A stretch of 64,000 nt of DNA from Streptomyces termitum. GTDB lineage: Bacteria; Actinomycetota; Actinomycetes; Streptomycetales; Streptomycetaceae. Location: the NCBI RefSeq assembly GCF_014650175.1, contig NZ_BMUL01000005.1, forward strand, positions 207,969 to 271,968, written 5' to 3'. A model generated the notes under the pieces. That model was not told the DNA's origin. It saw nothing but the letters and a program-made list of their open reading frames with translations, and did no database searches. Of this stretch, positions 1-9,851 are shown in pieces. The first letter of the stretch is position 1, and each line of letters opens with the position of its first letter. The translations under genes were made by a program, and so were the position numbers.

Positions 1-1
1 G

Positions 2-1354
2 GCCCAGCGCTGCGTCGACCTGCTGGTGCTGCTCGCGGGCGGCACCGCCGAGGCGGGCGTCACCGAGGTCGCCGCCCCGTCCGCGCCGCGCACCATCACC
101 CTGCCGGCGAACCACCCGGACAAGGTCGCGGGCGTGGCGTACGGCCGCGAGACCGTCGTCCGCCGCCTCCAGGAGGTCGGCTGCGACGTCTACGGCCAGG
201 ACGAGCTGATCGTCACGGTGCCCTCGTGGCGCCCCGACCTGAACGAGCCGAACGACCTCGCCGAGGAGGTCATCCGGCTGGAGGGCTACGAGAACCTGCC
301 CTCCACGCTGCCGAAGCCCCCGGCCGGCCGCGGCCTCACCGAGCGCCAGCGCGTCCACCGCCGGGTCGGCCGCGCGCTCGCCGGCGCCGGCTACGTCGAG
401 GCGCTGAACTACCCCTTCCTGGGGCAGCAGGCCCTCGACCAGCTCGGCCTCGACGCGGACGACGCCCGCCGCCGGGTCGTCACCCTCGTCAACCCGCTCT
501 CCGACGAGGAGCCCGCGCTCCGCACCACGCTGCTCCCCGGCCTGCTCGCCGCGCTGCGCCGCAACGACAGCCGCGGCAGCCACGACCTGGCCCTCTTCGA
601 GACCGGTCTCGTCTTCCGGCCCGAGGGCGAGCCGAAGGTCGCGGTCCGCCTCCCGGTCGACCGCCGTCCCACCGGCGAGGAGATCGCCGGCGTCAACGCC
701 GCGCTGCCCCGGCAGCCGCGCCGCGCCGCCGTCGTCCTCGCCGGCGCCCGCGAGCAGGCCGGCTGGTGGGGCAAGGGCCGTCCGTCCGACTGGGCCGACG
801 CGATCCAGGCCGCCCGCCTGATCGCCGCCGAGGCCGGCGCCGAGCTGATCATCAGCGCCGACCAGCACGCCCCGTGGCACCCGGGCCGTTGCGCCGCCTT
901 CCACGTGGAGGTCGACGGGGTCGCGACCCTCGCCGGCCATGGCGGCGAGCTGCACCCGCGCGTCGTGAAGGCGCTGGGCCTGCCGGCCCGCTCCTGCGCG
1001 ATGGAGCTGGACCTGGACGTCCTGGAGGCGGCGAGCGAGGGCCCGGTCAAGGCCCCCCGCATCTCCTCCTTCCCGGTCGCCACCCAGGACGTCGCCCTCG
1101 TCGTCGACGCGAGCGTCCCGTCCGCCGACGTCGAGCGGTACCTGACCGAGGGCGCGGGCGAACTCCTGGAGTCCATCCGCCTGTTCGACGTCTACACCGG
1201 CGACCAGGTCGGCGCGGGCAAGAAGTCCCTGGCGTACGCGCTGAGGTTCCGCGCCGCGGACCGCACCCTCACCGTCGAGGAGGCCACCGCCGCCCGCGAC
1301 GCCGCGGTCGCCCTGGCCGCCGAGCACACCGGCGCCGCCCTGCGCGGCGCCTGA
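2..1354 (+). CDS. pheT: Phenylalanine-tRNA ligase beta subunit, 3' part
   Basis: The window opens inside this gene, so only about the last 450 codons are present. The beta subunit pairs with PheS to form the tetrameric enzyme that charges tRNA-Phe. The visible part starts with the B5 domain (segments [13 protein letters not shown] and [20 protein letters not shown]), continues through the catalytic-like core with the [20 protein letters not shown] block, and ends with the FDX-ACB anticodon-binding domain ([16 protein letters not shown] onward). It closes with TGA followed by a strong terminator, so it is the last gene of its operon; pheS should lie just outside the window. Codon use is typical of the surrounding core genome. 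Confidence 0.95.
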   Translation, partial: AQRCVDLLVLLAGGTAEAGVTEVAAPSAPRTITLPANHPDKVAGVAYGRETVVRRLQEVGCDVYGQDELIVTVPSWRPDLNEPNDLAEEVIRLEGYENLPSTLPKPPAGRGLTERQRVHRRVGRALAGAGYVEALNYPFLGQQALDQLGLDADDARRRVVTLVNPLSDEEPALRTTLLPGLLAALRRNDSRGSHDLALFETGLVFRPEGEPKVAVRLPVDRRPTGEEIAGVNAALPRQPRRAAVVLAGAREQAGWWGKGRPSDWADAIQAARLIAAEAGAELIISADQHAPWHPGRCAAFHVEVDGVATLAGHGGELHPRVVKALGLPARSCAMELDLDVLEAASEGPVKAPRISSFPVATQDVALVVDASVPSADVERYLTEGAGELLESIRLFDVYTGDQVGAGKKSLAYALRFRAADRTLTVEEATAARDAAVALAAEHTGAALRGA

Positions 1355-1371
1355 CACCCCGGCACCACCCA

Positions 1372-1411
1372 CGGAGGGCCGCCCCGGAATCACTTCCGGG
1401 GCGGCCCTCCG
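1372..1411 (+). terminator. Terminator of the pheST operon
   Basis: An 18-bp inverted repeat (CGGAGGGCCGCCCCGGAA and its complement) with a 5-nt loop lies 17 bp after the pheT stop. It lacks a T tract, as is usual for streptomycete terminators. Confidence 0.85.
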
Positions 1412-1533
1412 CTTTGCGGAAGAACTTCTTCCGCTGTCGTACAACCATTTCTCCGTCCCGGACGTCCATGTGGCAGCATCGATGTTCACGCGTCGATGTG
1501 AATGGTTATCGGATTCATGAGAGGGAAAGCGGA

Positions 1534-2550
1534 ATGCTGCACGTTGCGATCCAGCCGTCTTACGGAAATCCGGCGGCCAGGCGGCACTGGCGGGACACCT
1601 TGGATCAGGAGGTGGAGTTCGGCAGGGGGAAGTGCGGAAAGGCCCTGACCGAAGAGGAGCATGCGAGGCTCCTGAACGCGCACTCGTCGGACCGGGCCCG
1701 CTTCTGGGGTGCGACGGCCGCGCAGGACAGGAACATGTCGCTGCTCGGGTCCGGAGACGTGGTTCTTTTCACGGGGCAGAAGAAGGTGCGTGGCATCGGA
1801 GAGATCGGAGTCACGTTCAGGAACGCGGGCTTCGCCGACGCTATGTGGGAGAAGGACCCGAAGAACGGAAGCTGGCTGAACGTGTACAGCCTGCTTTCCT
1901 TCAGGCCCGTCGATATTCCGTACGAGGAGATCTGGGCTCTTCCCAGTTTCAACGCCGGTGACAACTTCATGGGACTTCGTGTTCTGCGCGGGGAGAAGGC
2001 CGAGGAAATCCTGGACGGGCTGGGCATCAGGACCATCGGCGAGAACCGGCGCGCGCTCGCCCGTGACAAGGAGGTGGCACAGCTCATCTCCAAGGGGAAG
2101 ATCGTGCCCGTGGAGGGCGTGCACACGGAGAAGACCACCTACCGCAGGGAAGAGCGCGAGATAGTGGTGCGCCGTGCCGAGTCCCTGCTGGTCACCGAAT
2201 ACAAGGAGACCCTCGGCGATCTCGACGTGAGCCGGCTGAAGACGCCCGCCGGCATCACCGACCTGTACGTCGTCGGAGGCGAGGGCCCCGAACTCATCGA
2301 GGCCAAGAGCGACAGCGACCACCGCCACGTGCGCATGGCCCTGGGACAGCTCCTCGACTACGCCCCGCACGGGCCGGAGGAGGTCGAGCGCCTCAGCGCG
2401 CTCTTCCCGAGCAGGCCCGTCGATTCCGACGTGGCGCTTCTGCACCGCTACGGCATCGACGTCCTGTACCGGATGAACGCGCACGAGTTCGATCGGATAG
2501 AGGCGCCGGGAGAGAGCAGGGACCACATGCGGCAGGCGTGGACACGCTGA
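1534..2550 (+). CDS. PUA/EVE-like domain fused to PD-(D/E)XK nuclease
   Basis: A 338-residue protein that looks like a single-gene restriction or defence nuclease. Residues about 50-125 (WGATAAQDRNMSLLGSGDVV, then a GIGEIG turn) resemble the PUA/EVE-type folds that read modified bases. Residues 235-312 hold a PD-(D/E)XK signature: Asp243 in ITDLYV, Glu256 and Lys258 in LIEAKS, and Gln272 in the GQLLDY helix. A charged helical stretch (170-225) joins the two. The ATG follows GAGAGGGAAAGCGGA; the frame is open further upstream but without a ribosome site. Base composition and codon use are less GC-extreme than pheT or the next gene, suggesting acquisition. No methylase or helicase partner is adjacent. 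The nuclease motif is fairly sure, the reader domain less so, the target unknown. Confidence 0.72.
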   Translation: MLHVAIQPSYGNPAARRHWRDTLDQEVEFGRGKCGKALTEEEHARLLNAHSSDRARFWGATAAQDRNMSLLGSGDVVLFTGQKKVRGIGEIGVTFRNAGFADAMWEKDPKNGSWLNVYSLLSFRPVDIPYEEIWALPSFNAGDNFMGLRVLRGEKAEEILDGLGIRTIGENRRALARDKEVAQLISKGKIVPVEGVHTEKTTYRREEREIVVRRAESLLVTEYKETLGDLDVSRLKTPAGITDLYVVGGEGPELIEAKSDSDHRHVRMALGQLLDYAPHGPEEVERLSALFPSRPVDSDVALLHRYGIDVLYRMNAHEFDRIEAPGESRDHMRQAWTR

Positions 2551-2798
2551 TCCCGAGCCCGCTCGGAGAGGACTCCGGGGTGCCCGGGATTCGTTCGCAC
2601 GCGCGAGGACGCCAATGATGTGCCCGTGGCGCGGCCCTGGCGGAGGGCGGCGGAGGGAGGGCGCTCACTCCTTCGGGTGAGATCGCCGGGGGGTGTTCCG
2701 TGGCGGACGGGGTGGTCGGCACAATCGTCCCGGCCACAGGAGCGGGCCTGTGTGCCGCAGGGCCTTCGGGTGCTGTCGGGGCTCGGGAAGGGCCGTAC

Positions 2799-3893
2799 AT
2801 GATCCGTACCAGCCGTATCAGCCGGGCCGTCCGTCGTCCGGCGCACCTCCCCGGCGCGTCCCGGTTCCGCGGGGTGGCCCCGTACGGGCTTCCGGTCGGG
2901 TGGGGGGTCCTGGCCGTGGCGTGGAAGTTCGGCTGTCCGCTGGCCCGGCAGCCGGAGATGCCGGTGCGGATCCTCACCAGCGCCGTCTTCCTGGCCGTGG
3001 GCGCCGGGCTGCTGCTCGTGGCGCGGCGGCGGCTGCGCCGCGAGCTGGCCGGGGTGCGGGCGGTCGCGGAGGCGACCCAGCAGGTGCTGCTCCGCCCGCC
3101 GCCCGCCCGGCTCGACGGACTCGCCCTGGCCGCCGGGCAGTTGTCGGCCTCGCGCGGCGCCACCGTGGGCGGCGACCTGTACGAGGCGGTGGCGACGCCG
3201 TACGGGGTGCGCGTGGTGATCGGGGACGTACGGGGGCACGGGCTGGCCGCCCTGGGCGCGGTCGTCGCGGTGCTGGGGAGCTTCCGGGAGGCCGCCCACG
3301 ACGAGGCCGAACTCGGCGGGGTGCTGCGGCGGTTGGAGCGGGCGCTCCAGCGGCACCTGCGGGAGCGGGCACGCGACGAGCACCCGGCGGCGGGCGGTGG
3401 CGCGCCGGCCCATCCGGTCGCGGAGGAGTTCGTGACGCTGCTGCTCCTGGAGGTCCGGCCGGACGGGCGGCTGGCCGTCCTCAACTGCGGTCATCCGGAG
3501 CCGTACCGGCTCGGCGACCGGGTGGAGCGGCTGGCGGTGGGCGAGCCGCTGCCGCCGCTGGGGGTGCTGCCGCTGCCGGCCGCGCTCGTCCCGGACACCG
3601 GCGCCCGGCTGCTGCCCGGCGAGACGCTGGTGCTGTACACGGACGGGGCGGAGGAGGCCCGGGACCGGCGGGGCCGCTTCTTCGCCCTGGAGGCGGCGCT
3701 CGCCCGGGGCGGGGAGCGGGCGCCCGCGGCGCTGGTCCGGCAGGTGCACGAGGCGCTGCTGCGGCACACCGGCGGCCGGCTCGCCGACGACGTGGCGCTG
3801 CTCGCGCTCCGCAACGACCGGGTCCGGGTGCCGGCGCAGCCCGCCGAACCCGGGCTGCGCCGTCCCCGGCCCGCTCCCTCCACCCACTGCTGA
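2799..3893 (+). CDS. Membrane-anchored SpoIIE-type PP2C phosphatase
   Basis: A 364-residue PPM-family serine phosphatase of the SpoIIE/RsbU type, which in Streptomyces usually acts on anti-sigma-factor antagonists. Two hydrophobic segments occupy roughly residues 30-75, so the catalytic domain should be cytoplasmic and membrane-tethered. Metal-binding aspartates are visible in GGDLYEAV, VIGDVRGHG, LYTDGAEEARD and the terminal LADDVALLAL. No PAS, GAF or HATPase domain is seen, unlike the larger multi-domain members. The ATG was chosen because GGGAAGG sits just upstream; an in-frame start about 33 codons earlier lacks a ribosome site. It stands alone, so the partner cannot be inferred. Confidence 0.85.
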   Translation: MIRTSRISRAVRRPAHLPGASRFRGVAPYGLPVGWGVLAVAWKFGCPLARQPEMPVRILTSAVFLAVGAGLLLVARRRLRRELAGVRAVAEATQQVLLRPPPARLDGLALAAGQLSASRGATVGGDLYEAVATPYGVRVVIGDVRGHGLAALGAVVAVLGSFREAAHDEAELGGVLRRLERALQRHLRERARDEHPAAGGGAPAHPVAEEFVTLLLLEVRPDGRLAVLNCGHPEPYRLGDRVERLAVGEPLPPLGVLPLPAALVPDTGARLLPGETLVLYTDGAEEARDRRGRFFALEAALARGGERAPAALVRQVHEALLRHTGGRLADDVALLALRNDRVRVPAQPAEPGLRRPRPAPSTHC

Positions 3894-4176
3894 GCGGAGG
3901 GTCCGGGGTGCGGCGCCGCCCGTCCCGCCACGGAGCGTCGGGCAGATCGGCGGGGCGGGCGGCGCGGACCGGGCGGCCGCACTGTTTCGAGGGGGGAGCC
4001 GGCGGCCCGGTCTTCCTCGCCTGACCGGCGAGGAGTTCAGTCAACCGGTGCCGGGCGGGCGGCGGCAGCGTGCGCGGACCGGAAGAACGGGTACTCGGTT
4101 CACACCCCGTGCGAAAACGGCCCGAGTGCCCGCGAACCCCCCGCTACGCTGAGTCCACCGAGTGACCGGAGGGGCC

Positions 4177-5517
4177 ATGCAGCCCAACACCCTGCTCGAC
4201 GCCCTCCTGGACGAGGCGGGCGTCTCGCACGCGGGGCTCGCCGACCGGGTGAACCGGGCCGGGCGGGCCAGGGGACTCGCCCTGCGGTACGAACACACCG
4301 CCGTGGCCCGGTGGCTGAAGGGGCAGCGGCCGCGCGGCCAGGTGCCGGACCTGCTCTGCGAGGTGCTCGCGGAGCGGCTGCGCCGGCCGGTCACCCTCGA
4401 CGACGTCGGGCTCGGAGTGCCCGGCGGCGCGCCGCCCGCGCCCGGCACTCCGCTCTCCGGCTTCGTGGACCGGGCGACCGCGCTGTGGCGCTCCGACGAG
4501 CAGCAGCGCCCGTACCTGGCGGCGGCGCCGGCGGTGACCGGCACGCCGGCCGTCATCCCGGTGTGGGAGTGGGAGAACCCGCCGGAGGACGCGGACGTGT
4601 CCCGGTCCGGTCCCGCCCGGGTGGGCCCCGCGGACATCGCCCTGCTCGGCGCGGCCCGGACGCACTACGAGCAGATGTACCGGAGGACGGGCGGCATCGC
4701 CACGCGCGCCCGGATCGTCGGCTTCCTCACCACCGAGGCGGCGCCCCGGCTGCGCGGCTCGTACAGCGACGCGCTGGGGCGGGCGCTGCACCGGGCGACC
4801 GGCGGGCTGGTGGCGGTGGCGGGGATCTGCGCCTACGACGCGGACGCGCACGGACTGGCGCAGCGCTACTTCCACCAGGCGCTGCGGCTGGCGAAGGCGA
4901 GCGGGGACCGGGCGTTCGGCGCCTATGTGATCGCGCTGATGGTCAACCAGTCGCTGTTCCTGGGGGAGTTCCGGCAGGCGGTGGCGTTCGCGGAGGCGGC
5001 GCTGCGGGCGGCGGACGGGACGATCAGTCCGGCGCTGGCGGCCGATCTGACGGCGATGCAGGCGAAGGCGTACGCGCGGCTGGGGGACGGGTCGGCGGCG
5101 CTGGAGCGGATCCGGCGGGCGGAGACGGCGGCGGAGCGGATCGTGCCGGCGGCGGAACCGGCCGAGACGGGGTACGTGCAGCCGGGTCTCGTCAACGTGC
5201 AGGTGGCGGAGGCCCTCCTCAGTATGGGTGATCTCCCGGGGGCGTACGAGCACGCGGCGCGGGCGGTCGGGGCGCCGTCGCACGACCGGGGCCGGGTGCA
5301 CCGGCTGGCGCTGCTCTGCCGGGTGGAGCTGGGCCGGGGCGAGGCCGACGCGGCGGCCCGGACGGCGGTGGAGATGACGGAGCGGGCGCGCGGGATGGAG
5401 TCGCGGCGGCTGCGGGAGCGGCTGCGGGAGGCCCGGGAGGAGCTGCTGGCCTGCGACGCGGGGGAGGCGCGGGAGGCGGCGGAGCTGATCGACGGGGCGT
5501 TGCGCGTTCCGTTGTGA
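4177..5517 (+). CDS. NsdA-like XRE/TPR transcriptional regulator
   Basis: A 446-residue protein with a divergent helix-turn-helix at the N-terminus (LLDEAGVSHAGLADRVN, then YEHTAVARWLKGQRP) followed by alpha-helical TPR-like repeats over about residues 150-440 (LGRALHRATGGLVAVAG, AQRYFHQALRLAKASGDRAF, ALAADLTAMQAKAYARLGDG). This layout is that of the NsdA/NsdB group, pleiotropic regulators of development and antibiotic production in Streptomyces. The ATG with GGAGGGG spaced 2 nt away is preferred to a GTG five codons earlier. The stop overlaps the possible 5' end of the NUDIX gene. The particular subfamily and targets cannot be told from sequence. Confidence 0.75.
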   Translation: MQPNTLLDALLDEAGVSHAGLADRVNRAGRARGLALRYEHTAVARWLKGQRPRGQVPDLLCEVLAERLRRPVTLDDVGLGVPGGAPPAPGTPLSGFVDRATALWRSDEQQRPYLAAAPAVTGTPAVIPVWEWENPPEDADVSRSGPARVGPADIALLGAARTHYEQMYRRTGGIATRARIVGFLTTEAAPRLRGSYSDALGRALHRATGGLVAVAGICAYDADAHGLAQRYFHQALRLAKASGDRAFGAYVIALMVNQSLFLGEFRQAVAFAEAALRAADGTISPALAADLTAMQAKAYARLGDGSAALERIRRAETAAERIVPAAEPAETGYVQPGLVNVQVAEALLSMGDLPGAYEHAARAVGAPSHDRGRVHRLALLCRVELGRGEADAAARTAVEMTERARGMESRRLRERLREAREELLACDAGEAREAAELIDGALRVPL

Positions 5518-5579
5518 CCGTTTGCCTGCTGCGATATGGCCACCGAATGCACTCCGATCAGTCGGAAGGTGGCAAAAAC

Positions 5580-6110
5580 GTGCAGTGGACGAAAAGAAGT
5601 GAGCGCCCTGTCTATGAGAACCGCTGGTTCCGGGTGAACCTCGCGGACGTCGAACTCCCGGACGGCCGCCGCCTCGACCACTATCTGATCCGCCTCCGCC
5701 CCGTCGCCGCCGCGACCGCCGTCAACGACGCCGACGAGGTCCTGCTGCTCTGGCGCCACCGCTTCATCACCGACAGCTGGGGCTGGGAGCTGGCGGCCGG
5801 CGTCGTCGAGGACGGCGAGGGCCTCGAAGCGGCCGCCGCCCGCGAGATGGAGGAGGAGACCGGCTGGCGGCCCGGCCCGCTCCGCCCGCTGCTCACCGTC
5901 GAGCCCTCCAACGGGCTCAGCGACGCCCGCCACCACCTGTACTGGACCGACCGGGCGGTCAGGATCGGCCCGCCGGCCGACGCCTTCGAGTCCTCCCGGC
6001 GCGCCTGGGTGCCGCTCAAGGAGGTCCCGGAGCTGATCGCCCGGGGCGAGGTCCCGGCCGCGAACACGGCGGCCGGCCTGCTCCTCCTCCACCACCTGCG
6101 GCTCGGCTGA
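5580..6110 (+). CDS. NUDIX hydrolase
   Basis: A 176-residue NUDIX pyrophosphohydrolase. The NUDIX box is complete: the Gly of GVVEDGE, then RE at the expected spacing and EEETGW, giving Gx5Ex7REUxEExGU. It resembles ADP-ribose or nucleoside-diphosphate-sugar hydrolases, but the substrate cannot be fixed by the box alone. The start chosen is a GTG preceded by GGAAGG; an earlier in-frame GTG would overlap the preceding stop, and ATG 5547 is also possible. It could be co-transcribed with the NsdA-like gene upstream and is closed by a convergent terminator. Confidence 0.85.
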   Translation: MQWTKRSERPVYENRWFRVNLADVELPDGRRLDHYLIRLRPVAAATAVNDADEVLLLWRHRFITDSWGWELAAGVVEDGEGLEAAAAREMEEETGWRPGPLRPLLTVEPSNGLSDARHHLYWTDRAVRIGPPADAFESSRRAWVPLKEVPELIARGEVPAANTAAGLLLLHHLRLG

Positions 6111-6114
6111 GCAG

Positions 6115-6157
6115 CCGTACGGCCCGCGCTCCCGGGGCGGGAGGGCGGGCCGTACGG
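6115..6157. terminator. Bidirectional terminator
   Basis: A 13-bp perfect inverted repeat (CCGTACGGCCCGC and its complement) with an inner stem lies between the stops of the convergent NUDIX and dehydrogenase genes. Confidence 0.75.
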
Positions 6158-6168
6158 AAGGGGGCGCG

Positions 6169-7029
6169 TCAGGGGTAGACGTAGAAGCCCGAGCCGGACT
6201 TGCGGCCGAGCCGGCCCGCGTCGACCATCCGCTGGAGCAGCGGGGGAGCGGCGTACAGCGGCTCCTTGAACTCGGAGTACATCGAGTCCGCGATCGAGGC
6301 GATCGTGTCGAGGCCGATGAGGTCGGAGAGCTTCAGCGGGCCCATCGGGTGGGCGCAGCCGTACTCCATGCCGTTGTCGATGTCCTCGCGGCTCGCGATG
6401 CCGGACTCGAACATCCGGATCGCGGAGAGCAGGTACGGAACCAGCAGCGCGTTCACCACGAAGCCGGAGCGGTCCTGGGCGCGGATCGCGTGCTTGCCGA
6501 GCAGCTTCTCGGCGAAGCCCTGCGCCCGGCTGATCGTGCCCTCGGAGGTGGTGAGGGCGGGGATCAGCTCGACCAGCTTCTGCACCGGGGCCGGGTTGAA
6601 GAAGTGGATGCCGATGACGTGGTCGGGGCGGGAGGTCGCCACGGCCAGCTTCACCAGCGGGATGGAGGAGGTGTTCGAGGCCAGGATGGCGTCGGGCCGG
6701 GTGAGGACCTGGTCGAGCACCTGGAAGATCTCGGTCTTGACCTGCTCGTTCTCCACGACCGCCTCGATGACGAGGTCGCGGTCGGCGAACTCGCCCAGGT
6801 CGGTGGTGAAGCTGAGGCGGGCCAGCGCCGCGTCGCGCTCCTCCTCGCTGATCTTGCCGCGTTCGGCGGCCTTGGTCAGCGAGTTGAGCAGCCGGGTGCG
6901 GCCGATCTCCAGCGCCTCGCCGGTGGTCTCGGCGACCCTCACCTCAAGGCCGCTGCGGGCACACACTTCGGCGATGCCCGCGCCCATCTGCCCGCAGCCC
7001 ACCACTCCGACGCGCTCAATGTCGGCCAT
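6169..7029 (-). CDS. 3-hydroxybutyryl-CoA dehydrogenase
   Basis: A 286-residue NAD(P)-dependent dehydrogenase that interconverts acetoacetyl-CoA and 3-hydroxybutyryl-CoA, used in butyrate/PHB metabolism and to supply butyryl-CoA-derived extender units. The N-terminal Rossmann motif GVVGCGQMGAGIA, the catalytic-histidine region IGIHFFNPAPVQKLVE and the C-terminal dimerisation segment SGFVVNALLVPYLLSA are all present at normal spacing. The ATG has GAGGTGA eight bases upstream; the open frame runs further 5' but without support. It is monocistronic and diverges from the GHL10 gene. Confidence 0.92.
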   Translation of the reverse strand: MADIERVGVVGCGQMGAGIAEVCARSGLEVRVAETTGEALEIGRTRLLNSLTKAAERGKISEEERDAALARLSFTTDLGEFADRDLVIEAVVENEQVKTEIFQVLDQVLTRPDAILASNTSSIPLVKLAVATSRPDHVIGIHFFNPAPVQKLVELIPALTTSEGTISRAQGFAEKLLGKHAIRAQDRSGFVVNALLVPYLLSAIRMFESGIASREDIDNGMEYGCAHPMGPLKLSDLIGLDTIASIADSMYSEFKEPLYAAPPLLQRMVDAGRLGRKSGSGFYVYP

Positions 7030-7199
7030 GGAGTCCGTCACCTCGTGCCTTTCGCTCTTTGCTGGCGGCGGGCCCCCGTGTGATTCCGGTACGTCCGCCT
7101 CGACCCCCCGACGGTACTCCGAATCACGCGATGATCGATCGGGGAGAGGGTGCATGCTGGCCCGGGGGATGTGACGTATCCGACAGCAGAGGGGTACAA

Positions 7200-8426
7200 G
7201 TGCGGCCTATCGGGAGAAGAGGGTTCGTGACGACCGCAACGGGAGCGGCATTCGCCCTCCTGGGAGCGGACGTCTCCGGAGCGGTCGACCGCCGTCCGGC
7301 GCGCGGGTGGCCCGGACGCGCGGAAGGCTTCCGGGGCGTGTGGGTGGCGACCGTCGCCAACCGGGACTGGCCGTCCCGTCCCGGCCTCACCGCCGGGCAG
7401 CAGCGGGCCGAGCTCCTCGGCCACCTCGACCGGGCCGCCGCCCGCCGGCTCAACGCGGTCGTCCTCCAGGTGCGGCCCACCGCCGACGCGCTCTGGCCCT
7501 CGCGGTACGAGCCCTGGGCGCAGTGCCTCACCGGCACCCAGGGGCGCGATCCGGGCTGGGACCCGCTGGGCACCGCCGTGGAGGAGGCGCACGCCCGTGG
7601 CCTCGCGCTGCACGCCTGGTTCAACCCGTACCGGGTCGCCACCCACGCCGACCCGGCCCGGCTCGCGCCCGGCCACCCGGCCCGGCTCCACCCGGAGTGG
7701 ACCGTGACCCACGGCGGGAAGCTCTACTACAACCCGGGCCTGCCCGAGGTCCGGCGCTTCGTCCAGGACGCCATGCTCGACGCGGTCCGCCGCTACGACG
7801 TCGACGCGGTCCACTGGGACGACTACTTCTACCCGTACCCCGTCGCCGGGCAGCGCTTCGACGACGACGCGGCGTACGCGGAGCACGGCGGGGGCTTCGC
7901 CGACCGGAGCGACTGGCGGCGGCACAACACCGACCTCCTGGTCTCCGAGATGGGCGCCCGGATCAAGGCGGTCAAGCCGCGGGTGGAGTTCGGCATCAGC
8001 CCCTTCGGGGTGTGGCGCAACCGCTCCGCCGACCCGCGGGGCTCCGACACCCGCGCCGGGGTGGGCACCTACGACGACCTCTACGCCGACACCCGCAAGT
8101 GGGTCCAGGAGCGCTGGATTGACCACATCGTGCCGCAGCTGTACTGGCACATCGGCCAGCCGGGCGCCGACTACGCGGTGCTCCTGGACTGGTGGAACGC
8201 GACGGTACGGGGGACCGGCGTCGGCCTGCGGATCGGCGAGGCGCTCTACAAGGCGGGCGACCCGGCGCAGGCGGCGGCCTGGCGGGACCCGGCGGAGCTC
8301 TCCCGGCACCTCGCGCTCGCCGAGCGGCGGACCGCCGTCGACGGGCACTGCTTCTTCGCGGCGCAGGACGTGGCGAAGGACCGGATCGGCGCCTTCGCCC
8401 GGCTGGTGGAGGACCACTACGCGTGA
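7200..8426 (+). CDS. Tat-exported GHL10-family glycosidase-like protein
   Basis: A 408-residue protein of the glycosyl-hydrolase-like 10 (DUF187/COG1649) family, putative cell-wall polysaccharide hydrolases. It starts with a twin-arginine signal (GRRGFVTT followed by an Ala-rich hydrophobic stretch). The TIM-barrel core shows GVWVATVANRDWPSRPG, VVLQVRPTADALWPS, HAWFNPYRVA, YDVDAVHWDDYFYP (conserved Asp pair of the family) and FGISPFGVWRN. The GTG start is preceded by GAGGGG; an ATG-led extension upstream would bury the signal peptide. The substrate is not deducible. Confidence 0.85.
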   Translation: MRPIGRRGFVTTATGAAFALLGADVSGAVDRRPARGWPGRAEGFRGVWVATVANRDWPSRPGLTAGQQRAELLGHLDRAAARRLNAVVLQVRPTADALWPSRYEPWAQCLTGTQGRDPGWDPLGTAVEEAHARGLALHAWFNPYRVATHADPARLAPGHPARLHPEWTVTHGGKLYYNPGLPEVRRFVQDAMLDAVRRYDVDAVHWDDYFYPYPVAGQRFDDDAAYAEHGGGFADRSDWRRHNTDLLVSEMGARIKAVKPRVEFGISPFGVWRNRSADPRGSDTRAGVGTYDDLYADTRKWVQERWIDHIVPQLYWHIGQPGADYAVLLDWWNATVRGTGVGLRIGEALYKAGDPAQAAAWRDPAELSRHLALAERRTAVDGHCFFAAQDVAKDRIGAFARLVEDHYA

Positions 8427-8482
8427 CGGCCCGGCCCTTCGCGCCGATGGCCGGGGCCGCCCGCCGCGCGGACGGCCGGGGG

Positions 8483-8515
8483 CGCCCGCCGCGCCGGTGG
8501 GGCGGGCGGCGGGCG
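8483..8515. terminator. Probable convergent terminator
   Basis: A 10-bp GC-only stem (CGCCCGCCGC and its complement, 13-nt loop) lies between the convergent GHL10 and DUF1918 genes. Such repeats are common by chance at this composition. Confidence 0.4.
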
Positions 8516-8522
8516 GGAGGGC

Positions 8523-8723
8523 TCAGCGCGCCGGGTCCTCGCGGTGGCGGACGACGGTGTCGGGGCCGGGCGACATCAGCGCCTCGTGGCCGTCGTCCTC
8601 GAACTTCACGCGGTACGGGGGAGCGCCGTGCTCCCCGAGCACCTGGACGACCTGGGCCGTGCGGTCGTGCTGACCGACGGTCCGGCCGTGCACCAGCAGT
8701 GTGTCGCCCACGCTCGCCTGCAT
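8523..8723 (-). CDS. DUF1918 small protein
   Basis: A 66-residue DUF1918 protein, a family common in actinobacteria and of unknown function. It opens with MQASVGDTLLVHGRTVG and contains the YRVKFEDDGHE segment, consistent with a small SH3-like beta barrel. No signal peptide or membrane segment is visible. GAGGAGG lies at normal distance before the ATG. Confidence 0.85.
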   Translation of the reverse strand: MQASVGDTLLVHGRTVGQHDRTAQVVQVLGEHGAPPYRVKFEDDGHEALMSPGPDTVVRHREDPAR

Positions 8724-8819
8724 CGGGTGACCTCCTCGTCCCCCGTAAGGGCTCCATCGTCAGGGCTCCGTCTCCCATTGTGGCGCAGGTCACCCGGGGG
8801 TGCCGTGCCGGTGGCCGGG

Positions 8820-9849
<1,030 letters not shown>

Positions 9850-9851
<2 letters not shown>

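Noticed and set aside
226..1533. Extension of the nuclease gene back into pheT
   Set aside because: The frame is open but gives Arg/Pro-rich shadow sequence; a ribosome site and real protein begin at 1534.
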